A stretch of DNA of 64,000 nucleotides, from positions 144,921-208,920 of the forward strand of contig SBEG01000005.1 of assembly GCA_009668975.1 (NCBI GenBank), in the 5' to 3' direction. Shown one piece after another: positions 16,274 to 22,955 of this stretch. The translations under genes and the position numbers were made by a program. Source of the DNA: Deltaproteobacteria bacterium. GTDB taxonomy: Bacteria > Desulfobacterota > Desulfuromonadia > Geobacterales > Geobacteraceae. Below the pieces are notes generated by a model. It was not told the DNA's origin and made no database searches. It was given only the letters and a program-made list of their open reading frames with translations. Positions within the stretch are counted from its first letter, which is position 1. Every line of letters begins with the position of its first letter.

Positions 16274-18122
16274 TCTCTCTTTTCCCCTTAATGGCTGCTT
16301 TCACCTGTCGTGAGACGTGGTTATGCTCCCATCTGTCGAAGATTCCGTTTGCCCATGGCTGGTCTCCAATTTTAGGAATGATGTTGGGCTGGATTTGTGC
16401 TTCTGGGCGTTCGCTAAGGAATGCCGCCAACCGTGCACCTTGGGCCGGGTCAGCCTCGGACAGCACTAAGCAGGCATCCAAGATCGGGGGAGCACCCCAC
16501 TCTTGCTCCTGCCGTGCCCGATCAAGAAGACGATCCATCATCACTGTGGTCTCAGTGCGGGGTACCTTAACGATCCGGTCTTTTAGGGTCGCCGCCATAT
16601 CGGGATATTGAAGTAAAGCAGCCAACAGTTCGGCAGCTTCTGACGACAGGCGATCTTCAGGTGTTATTAGTGGCGCATGCTCTCGGCTAACGTACAGTGC
16701 GCCGCGTAAATCGGTCTCGGCGAGCAGGGGCGGGAGTTTCAACCACTCCTGGATAAAAGGATCGTCCCACGGTGCTTGAAGAGCCAAGTCCTTCCCCGCA
16801 TTTGCATTTTCTTCCCAGTCAGCAAGGAAAGCTGGTTTCCCGGAGTCACTGGTACTCGCTGCCGTAATCAATTCGGCATATGCTTTCGCGTTCCCTAACC
16901 GCTCGAACAGAAGTAGTTTGGCCAAAACAGCTTCATCAACTCCAACCCCTTGCGCATTTGAGATCGTCATGCGGATCGCAAGAGCATTCAAGAAACGCTT
17001 GATCAGTCTTGGATTCCCAAGGATTCCAGAGGCAGTTGTCATCAATGGAGCAAGCCGATCAGCAGTATCGAACTTGCCTATGAGTGTGGAGGGAATTTCG
17101 GCATGGAGAGACTGTACAAACGCACGATCCACTCGTTTTCCTTGCCATGTCTGACTGAGTTGTAAACAGACGCCCGCCCGGATTTTTTCCTTGGTTTCAT
17201 CATCGAGTTCGCTGTTCTCCACAAACAGGAGCATCATGTATGCGCGAACTTCCTGAGTCCCAAGCGGTGGCACCCTAATCGGGACCTGAATCAGCTTGTC
17301 AAAATAATTTGTGACGAGGAGGTCATCCGGCACACCCTCAAAGTGCTTCCTAACGGCATGTTTAATCATGTCATTATCGGCGGCGATTACAAAGGCAGTA
17401 TTCTTCAAGAACAGAAATAGGCGGATTGCCTCCAGCGTAGATATCGTCGTCTCGGGCAGGCAGCGATCTAAATCATCGATTAGCACCACAAGAGTTACGC
17501 CCAGTTCGTCGAGAGTCTCCTCAAAAGTGTCGCGGAGCGCTTGGATCTCTTTAGGTGGAGATGTCTCGGTCCTCGAATTAAGAAGCCCACCAGAAGCTTC
17601 CGCTAGTTCCTCCCCCGTCGACTTAGCATCGTTAACAAGCTTCTCATCGATTCCGCTGGAGAATGCCCTCTGGCCCAATGACCAAATCTCGCTGATAAGC
17701 CCTGTTGGCGGGAGGCCGAATGCCATAGACACTGCTGAGCCTGCCACGAGTTTAGCAGTCCGCAACCAGTTCACACGCTTCAAAAGCGCCTTCGCCTTGT
17801 CAATGCCCTTCTCACGATTCTTTGCTTCAACTTCAAGTTTTGTGGCTATGACATCCATCAGCGCTGCGCGAGCGTCGTCGTAACCCTGGTATAGCCAAGC
17901 GTTGAATTCTACGAAAATGAATTCCCGTTCGCCCTCTTTTGGCTGACGTTTGGACAAAGACGCTTGGGTCAGCTTAATCATTGATGACTTTCCGATGCCC
18001 CATGAACCTGACACTCCGATCGAGATCGGGCGACCATGAGCCTGAACAACAATTTCTGCAATTGTCTCAGCAACACCTGCAAAATTAAGAAAGTCACGTT
18101 CAGTTTCGTTATCGGGCCACAT
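16254..18122 (-). CDS. qatA: QatA, KAP-family P-loop ATPase of the Qat defence system
   Basis: The start at 18122 (MWPDNETERDFLNFAG) is preferred to an ORF start at 18299, because the extra 59 residues look non-native and AAGGAT precedes this ATG. The 622-residue protein has a KAP NTPase domain with Walker A GSWGIGKSS at residues 39-47 and Walker B VLIDDLDRC near 210, followed by the usual LEAIRLFLF segment. Two hydrophobic stretches typical of KAP proteins are weak here (around GSAVSMAFGLPPTGLIS). QatA is the ATPase of QatABCD and probably the infection sensor or switch. It is the first gene of the four and ends inside qatB. Confidence 0.86.
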   Translation of the reverse strand: MWPDNETERDFLNFAGVAETIAEIVVQAHGRPISIGVSGSWGIGKSSMIKLTQASLSKRQPKEGEREFIFVEFNAWLYQGYDDARAALMDVIATKLEVEAKNREKGIDKAKALLKRVNWLRTAKLVAGSAVSMAFGLPPTGLISEIWSLGQRAFSSGIDEKLVNDAKSTGEELAEASGGLLNSRTETSPPKEIQALRDTFEETLDELGVTLVVLIDDLDRCLPETTISTLEAIRLFLFLKNTAFVIAADNDMIKHAVRKHFEGVPDDLLVTNYFDKLIQVPIRVPPLGTQEVRAYMMLLFVENSELDDETKEKIRAGVCLQLSQTWQGKRVDRAFVQSLHAEIPSTLIGKFDTADRLAPLMTTASGILGNPRLIKRFLNALAIRMTISNAQGVGVDEAVLAKLLLFERLGNAKAYAELITAASTSDSGKPAFLADWEENANAGKDLALQAPWDDPFIQEWLKLPPLLAETDLRGALYVSREHAPLITPEDRLSSEAAELLAALLQYPDMAATLKDRIVKVPRTETTVMMDRLLDRARQEQEWGAPPILDACLVLSEADPAQGARLAAFLSERPEAQIQPNIIPKIGDQPWANGIFDRWEHNHVSRQVKAAIKGKRENGNVTI

Positions 18123-18219
18123 AGTATCTATCCTTGTTTTGCGTAAAAATCTTGGATTATCTTGGGTAAAATCCGAGAAACCCCACACATCTGTTACGAA
18201 TATTCTCGGCAAATATGTT

Positions 18220-18474
18220 TCACTTTTTACCTTTCCCCGGCTTCTGAGCCAGCGCACTCCCAGCCGCCCTCTTTGAATCCTTGCTGGTCCTGCCATCATT
18301 TAAAACCTTTGAAGCCGCAGTAGCCGCCTTCGAGGACGTGACTTTCGATGGAGCTTTGGTTTGAGAGAGAGCGCTACCTGCCGCAGTCTTCGATTTCGGT
18401 GAAGTGGTCGAACTCGTCAACGTCTTTGTTGCGCTCGAAGCAGCTTTAGCACCTGTAACTTTCGACTTTGTCAT
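18220..18474 (-). CDS. small Ala/Ser/Lys-rich two-repeat protein, 84 aa
   Basis: A strong AGGAGGTG ribosome-binding site precedes the ATG at 18474. The protein is two copies of a unit of about 30 residues that reads (K)AA-S/T-A-SK-x-L, then S/DGRTS-K-SK-AAGSAL-x-Q, followed by a basic tail ending KPGKGKK. It has almost no aromatic residues. Such short repeats occur in small proteins of many bacteria, and I know no established function. The basic, Lys/Ala-rich composition would suit binding to nucleic acid or to an acidic partner. It sits 97 bp upstream of qatA on the same strand, downstream of the XRE-ImmA gene. Confidence 0.65.
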   Translation of the reverse strand: MTKSKVTGAKAASSATKTLTSSTTSPKSKTAAGSALSQTKAPSKVTSSKAATAASKVLNDGRTSKDSKRAAGSALAQKPGKGKK

Positions 18475-18501
18475 CTTGCACCTCCTATGACTGTTGATTT
18501 G

Positions 18502-19617
18502 TTAGCCTTCGCGCAAAAAAACTAATTGTCCAGTCGATTCGTCATTTTTCTTGTCAAGTCTTTGGATTAGGTCGTCTGAAATTGTTCCGTCCAAGTAACT
18601 GATCAAATCAGCCTTGGATATGCAAAGCTCTGACGCTAATTCATTCAATGAAGTCTTGTCACAAATAAGCTCTAAGGCTTGATTAAATAATGTCGGATAC
18701 TCTTTTGCCCACTCCTCGCCTTCATTTTTCCTCTGGCCCCTTTGATTTATATCTATAAAAGCTCTTCGCACTGAGTGCTGAGATAAAACTCCTAAATTGT
18801 AGGCCCTATAAACAAGGGCTTGAATTGACAACTTCCATCTGAACTTTAATTTCGCAAAAGCATCATAATCCCATCGCCTGGGACATTCTAGAATAAATCC
18901 GTCTCTTGGTGCCAGAAAGGCCCCGGCAAACCGGTCTGCTTCATTTTCGGTAATCGAGCTTCCAGGCGTGTGCTCCTCATGCAGTACTAGGTGTCCGAGT
19001 TCATGCGCAGCATCAAACCTTGCCCTGCTGGCAGTTCCCCCGTAAGCAAGCATGATCCAGGGGCGGCTCCCATCCCATACAGAGAACGCATCCACCTCCT
19101 CGCAACTGTTTAAAATAGGGGTAACGATAATGCCCTTGCTTTCAAGCAATCTGGTTATGTTAGGGATCGGCCCGAAACCCATCCCCCAGAACTTTCTCAG
19201 TTCCATCGCAGCAATTTCGATTTCGTCCAAAGCTTTAGGCTGAAAATGGAACCCAGAGATTTTCTCCTCGGGAAAAACTACTCCTCTTGACTGCAGGAGA
19301 TCGGTTAATTCAATAAAAAAATCACCTATACGAACGCTCTGCTTTCGCTTGATCTGGCTCACCGCCCTTTTTAAGCGGAAATGGCAGTGACCAAAATTGA
19401 TATACTTACTTCTTTCCTTTTTCGCAAAAAAATTGGGAGGGACAGAAAGTGCAAAGGAGATCCGTGTTAATGTCTCCGTATCTGGCCTAATTACACCTTT
19501 TTCAATCTGAGAGATGGCACTGGGAGTTTTATCAACCTTCATGGCCAATTCCTTCTTGGAAAGGCCCTTCATCTCCCTCGCGTATGTAATTCTTTCAGGA
19601 TCGATGAGAATGCTCAT
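18502..19617 (-). CDS. XRE regulator fused to ImmA/IrrE metallopeptidase
   Basis: The 371-residue protein starts with an HTH_3 DNA-binding domain (residues 5-60, MKGLSKKELAMKVDKTPSAI, SQIEKGVIRPD). A peptidase M78 (ImmA/IrrE) domain follows, with zinc motif HELGH near residue 205 and a downstream EADRFAGAFLAP helix supplying the third ligand. Such proteins act as proteolytic anti-repressors or as regulators or antitoxins of mobile elements, often by cleaving a neighbouring repressor. Here the N-terminal HTH could bind its own promoter. The gene ends 27 bp before the small two-repeat gene and follows the unassigned 205-aa gene by 23 bp. It is a plausible controller of the defence cargo. Confidence 0.88.
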   Translation of the reverse strand: MSILIDPERITYAREMKGLSKKELAMKVDKTPSAISQIEKGVIRPDTETLTRISFALSVPPNFFAKKERSKYINFGHCHFRLKRAVSQIKRKQSVRIGDFFIELTDLLQSRGVVFPEEKISGFHFQPKALDEIEIAAMELRKFWGMGFGPIPNITRLLESKGIIVTPILNSCEEVDAFSVWDGSRPWIMLAYGGTASRARFDAAHELGHLVLHEEHTPGSSITENEADRFAGAFLAPRDGFILECPRRWDYDAFAKLKFRWKLSIQALVYRAYNLGVLSQHSVRRAFIDINQRGQRKNEGEEWAKEYPTLFNQALELICDKTSLNELASELCISKADLISYLDGTISDDLIQRLDKKNDESTGQLVFLREG

Positions 19618-19640
19618 TTGAGGGGTCCTTTCAATTTTTC

Positions 19641-20258
19641 TTACGTTGCCGGTTGAGCGATCTCTTCCGTCTTTGGCCTAATCGCGAGGACTGGTACCGC
19701 TTCTTCCTCTTCCCCGACAAAGATATACTCGACCTCGGCAGGTTCTGCTGATGACACGTTGTACAGAGACACCTTCTCGGACCAAAAGTACTGGTCTAAG
19801 GAAGAGTCTTTTTCCAACTTGCCCAGAAAAACCTCATTCAGCCCATTTCTCGGTGTTGCTGATATTCCAAGAATGATGTTTTCTAGAGAATGCTCTCTTT
19901 CCTGGGGGAAAAGGGGCAATTGAGCGTCATCCGCCAACCCTTTTACCGCCTTGCCAGATGTTGGTAAGAGACCGACTCCTCCGACACGGTGATGATGGAT
20001 AGTTGCGTTCCCGATGTGGAAGTAGTAATCATTTCCCTTGACCGGAAGAGTTACAGGGTTGCCTTCATTTTCCGCTATTGTACGGATTCTATTCCAGGTG
20101 TTCCTCCAAAGCTGGGTTCCAAAAGTCCAATTATCGTTGTAAGAATCGGCATAGAAAGATTGGACGCATGCTTGAACTGAGTCCTTAACGTGAGGGAGAA
20201 TGTATTGAGAGAGATAAGGGGCGAGGTCTTCAAGTGATGAGATCTGAATCGTTTCCAT
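19641..20258 (-). CDS. hypothetical protein upstream of the ImmA regulator, 205 aa
   Basis: I do not recognise this family. An AAGGAGGAATT ribosome-binding site precedes the ATG at 20258. The N-terminal part is helical (LEDLAPYLSQYILPHVKDSV), the middle has NDNWTFGTQLWRNTWNR and a HHHRVGG cluster, and the C-terminus is acidic (EVEYIFVGEEEEAVP). There is no membrane segment or catalytic motif. It precedes the XRE-ImmA gene by 23 bp on the same strand. Because ImmA-type regulators are usually paired with a small partner, this may be its target or a toxin-like partner; that is inference from position only. Confidence 0.6.
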   Translation of the reverse strand: METIQISSLEDLAPYLSQYILPHVKDSVQACVQSFYADSYNDNWTFGTQLWRNTWNRIRTIAENEGNPVTLPVKGNDYYFHIGNATIHHHRVGGVGLLPTSGKAVKGLADDAQLPLFPQEREHSLENIILGISATPRNGLNEVFLGKLEKDSSLDQYFWSEKVSLYNVSSAEPAEVEYIFVGEEEEAVPVLAIRPKTEEIAQPAT

Positions 20259-20437
20259 TGACGAATTCCTCCTTAAAGCAGCTTACGGCTATTATATGAA
20301 GGTAAATCGCACAAATCAACAAAAAAATTAAGTGAACTTGAAATAGATGAATAAAAGTAAAGTTGATGTTAGCAGGTTGCTGGTCGGATAAATGGCAGGA
20401 TGCGCAAGTTCCATAACTGCAAAGGCCCTGAAAATAG

Positions 20438-20464
20438 AAAAGCCTCCTTTATGGGGAGGCTTTT
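20438..20464. terminator. bidirectional rho-independent terminator
   Basis: AAAAGCCTCC, a TTTAT loop and GGAGGCTTTT form a clean stem flanked by A and T runs. It can end the minus-strand mobility transcript running from 27539 towards 20467. Confidence 0.8.
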
Positions 20465-20788
20465 GGTGGCGGGATTGATACCCGAGAGGTTGCAGGTTTA
20501 ATTGCCCTTTTTGGACTGCCCGACTTCGCGCCGCTTTAGATTGCCATACGGTCAGCTATGCTGCCGTGGCCGATGGTCATTGACCACCGCGAGAAGTCAC
20601 CTTCCCGATTCGCCCCCAGATTTTTCAGCGTGGGACTGTTCGCCGCTGCTACCCTTTGCAACGCGTGCAGGTGTGGGTAGGACCTGGACAGATTCACCAT
20701 CGTGGTCGGCTCTGCTGGGCCAGTCCGTGTGTCTCAAGGAGACGAAGCGTCACGGTACGCTTTATATGGGCGAAATGTACCAGAATCA
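20465..20788 (-). other. GC-rich untranslated segment, candidate ncRNA or 3' UTR
   Basis: No supported gene is found in these 324 bp. On the plus strand a 96-codon frame is open and on the minus strand two short frames are open, none with a ribosome-binding site. The sequence has stem potential (for example CAGGTCC...CACACCTG near 20676 and GGTCAATGACC near 20580) and is bounded on the minus-strand exit by the terminator at 20438. It may be a structured RNA or a decayed gene. Confidence 0.35.
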
Positions 20789-21412
20789 TTAAAAATCGTC
20801 AATAGGGTCGTTTTCCATTCGTCCAATCTTTACCTCAAGCCTTCGGATCTTGTTCCTGGCCTTTTTCAGCTCGGTTTCGGTCGATTCCGCGCGACGCGCC
20901 TTTTCCTCCAACCCTGCCTTCATCTTCTCAAGCTCGCTGCGTTCTTTTTGCTGCGCATACGCAACCTTCTCCAGAAATTCCAATCGGTATTTCAAGTCTT
21001 TTTCCATCTTGCAGGCGTCAGCCACTCTGCGCTGGGCCAAGTTACCTACCTTGTGAGCTTCTTCAATCAACTTCGCGGCTTCATTCACGGCCCTCTTTGA
21101 TGCCACATCAATCGCCAGTATCCGCCGGGCCTGGTCCCCAGCAAAGAAACCCAACACAACACCGAACAAGCTCCCTATCATTAAATAGGGCCACGCAGCA
21201 AGTACTCCGGACCATCCCCGCTCAAGGAAATCGATTACCGTGATTCCCTTAAGCTTAAAATGTTCATGATGGGCGAGAAGATTACCACTCTCTTGGATAG
21301 GCGCATTCTCTTTGGCGAAATGGACGATTGCCAGGTGAGGCAGCACCCACCAGTTGAGTCGGGCGAACAGGATCAGAACGACTATGATCACCGCAATCCG
21401 TGCGTAATTCAT
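20789..21412 (-). CDS. membrane-anchored coiled-coil protein of the mobile element
   Basis: The 207-residue protein has two hydrophobic segments: residues 5-25 (ARIAVIIVVLILFARLNWWV) and about 72-92 (AAWPYLMIGSLFGVVLGFFAG). A long charged helix from 95 to the end follows (heptad-like, EKVAYAQQKERSELEKMKAG). The topology is probably two membrane passes with a cytoplasmic coiled coil. Its ATG overlaps the stop of the recombinase gene by 4 bp (ATGA), so the two are translationally coupled. Similar two-TM coiled-coil proteins occur beside recombinases in integrative elements, but no function is established. Confidence 0.7.
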   Translation of the reverse strand: MNYARIAVIIVVLILFARLNWWVLPHLAIVHFAKENAPIQESGNLLAHHEHFKLKGITVIDFLERGWSGVLAAWPYLMIGSLFGVVLGFFAGDQARRILAIDVASKRAVNEAAKLIEEAHKVGNLAQRRVADACKMEKDLKYRLEFLEKVAYAQQKERSELEKMKAGLEEKARRAESTETELKKARNKIRRLEVKIGRMENDPIDDF

Positions 21413-22299
21413 CTGAGATATGCCTCCGTTGTGTCCTTGTCGAAGTGGCCCACTTCCTGGGCAACGATCCCTTTTGCCTCCTCGTAATTGATCCCCCGCA
21501 GCTGCAGCTCCTCCATCCGTTCCTGGGCATAGCTGTGCCGGAGACCGTGCGCACCGTTGGAAAAGGAAAGCTCCCGCTGGCTCGCCGCGGTGAAGCTCTG
21601 GCTCCAGGCCTGGCCGCCGGCCAGGTCATAATGCTGGGTGTAATGCACCTCCCTGTCGGTTACCTCTCGCGGCTCATCCAGCCGGGTCGCCTCCAGCTGC
21701 TGCGCCAACTCCCTCGACAGCAGGACCTCCCGCACCAGGCCCCCTTTCCCTTCAACCGTGTACCGCTCACCCTCCCGGCCGGTGAAGCGCTCCGCGCTCC
21801 ACTCCCGGTGGCCGGAGGATGGTCTTTCCTCTGTAGGCCTGATGGTCAGGAGTTCGTGGGCACGGAGACCGGCGCAATGGGCAATGCGGGTAGCCAGACT
21901 GTTCCGTTCCGACTGGGCGGACGCGATCCGTTCCACCTGGGCGGCGGTGTAGCTCCTGGTGGAGAGGTGGGTCTCCCGCTCGCTCTTCACCACGTCGAGC
22001 CGTACCCCCAGGTGCAACTGCATTGCCTGGCGGTCGAGGTCGAGGGTCTTCTGGGAGACCAACGCGGCCCGGTCGGCAAGGTACTGTTGGGCAGTCTCGA
22101 CGCTCAGTCCGCGGAGATCGCCCAGCCTGTGCTCCTGCTGGTATTCGGCGACCCCCTTGAGGGCCTGCTCGTAATTCCGTGCCGTGCCGACGCTGTGAAT
22201 CCTGCCGTCGTTCCGATGATCGTGGCGTCCTTTACCCAGGGCGACCTTCTGGGATATGGCATGCTCGGATTGGGCTTTTGGTTCGCGGAAGCTCGGCAT
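21409..22299 (-). CDS. second tyrosine recombinase (site-specific integrase)
   Basis: The 296-residue protein carries the tyrosine recombinase catalytic set: first Arg in GLRAHELL (about residue 143), HGLRHS (about 251, H-x-x-R), a histidine in VGHFDKD and the nucleophile in EAYLR at the very C-terminus (about 293). The N-terminal part (residues 1-120) is helical and would be the SAM-like core-binding domain. It lacks the DUF4102 arm domain of the P4-type integrase at 25867. It ends overlapping the membrane coiled-coil gene and begins 11 bp after the small DNA-binding protein, inside a replication/transfer-type gene block. It may resolve multimers or act as a second integrase. Confidence 0.85.
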   Translation of the reverse strand: MPSFREPKAQSEHAISQKVALGKGRHDHRNDGRIHSVGTARNYEQALKGVAEYQQEHRLGDLRGLSVETAQQYLADRAALVSQKTLDLDRQAMQLHLGVRLDVVKSERETHLSTRSYTAAQVERIASAQSERNSLATRIAHCAGLRAHELLTIRPTEERPSSGHREWSAERFTGREGERYTVEGKGGLVREVLLSRELAQQLEATRLDEPREVTDREVHYTQHYDLAGGQAWSQSFTAASQRELSFSNGAHGLRHSYAQERMEELQLRGINYEEAKGIVAQEVGHFDKDTTEAYLR

Positions 22300-22310
22300 G
22301 TATTCCCCCG

Positions 22311-22613
22311 TTAGTTGTCGTCCCCTGGCAGAGGCGGTCCCATTTCTATTGCAACCGCCTGCGCCCCATGCAGTTCCGGCAGCTTTTTGAGATACCGGTC
22401 AATGGTGCTGCGGTTGACCTTGCAGCGGTGCTGCACCCGCAGCCACTCGGCCAGGTCGGCGCACGAGGCGCCGGCTCGTTTCATCGCGACCAGTTCGGCA
22501 CGGTACCTGTCGAGGCGACTCCTGCGGTAGAGCTTGCGCCTCGCCTCGGCGCGGCGGGCACGGATGCGCTCAACCTCCGCCAGTGCGTCAAATGTCTTGT
22601 CCCCCTTGCTCAT
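22311..22613 (-). CDS. small putative DNA-binding protein, 100 aa
   Basis: The start at 22613 is chosen because GGGAGGAC precedes it; an upstream extension to 22895 translates as Cys-rich nonsense. The N-terminal half is a basic helix (EVERIRARRAEARRKLYRRS) and the C-terminal half has a helix-turn-helix-like pattern: KRAGASCADLAEWLR, then NRSTIDRYLKKLPEL. This resembles small regulators, TraK-like, next to recombinases in integrative elements. It sits immediately beside an inverted-repeat-rich spacer that it could bind. Its exact function is unknown. Confidence 0.65.
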   Translation of the reverse strand: MSKGDKTFDALAEVERIRARRAEARRKLYRRSRLDRYRAELVAMKRAGASCADLAEWLRVQHRCKVNRSTIDRYLKKLPELHGAQAVAIEMGPPLPGDDN

Positions 22614-22955
22614 GCTGCTGTCCTCCCCATTGTGTCGCATCGTTCCCCGCAAACCCGCGCTGGTGTTGTCCCCGCGCTGTGTCCGCGCATGCTGACACAG
22701 CGCGGTGACTGAGGGGGCGGTATAAGCACCGGCAACATTCGCACATGCCGAGCAGCTGCATATGCTGCCGACGGTAATTACTGTGGCCCCCTCAGTTTCC
22801 GCTCCGCGCATCAGCGCGGATAACCAGGAACGCCGGCAAGTGCAGACGTTCCGCCGCCTGGTGTTCCGCATCACGCCGGGACAGGCCGCCGTCATGTTCC
22901 ATCATTGCGGCGCCCTCCTCCCGCAATTCCCGGAAGTGGCCATTGAGCCGAGCCT
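22614..22955. other. inverted-repeat-rich spacer, candidate origin or control region
   Basis: There is no supported gene in these 342 bp. There are three stems. CCGCGCTGTGTC/GACACAGCGCGG (22672-22683 with 22694-22705) is perfect over 12 bp. ACTGAGGGGGC/GCCCCCTCAGT (22708-22718 with 22786-22796) is perfect over 11 bp. TCCGCGC/GCGCGGA lies near 22804-22821. The position between a primase-helicase and a small DNA-binding protein suits a replication origin or a shared operator. Confidence 0.5.

Noticed and set aside
18123..18299. N-terminal extension of QatA
   Set aside because: The extra 59 residues resemble nothing and reach into the small gene upstream; the ATG at 18122 has a better site.
20502..20792. 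Plus-strand frame of 96 codons in the island
   Set aside because: It has no ribosome-binding site, odd composition and no partner; kept only as an untranslated segment.
22614..22895. N-terminal extension of the 100-aa DNA-binding protein
   Set aside because: The extension is Cys/Arg-rich, spans palindromes and lacks a ribosome-binding site; the internal ATG has one.
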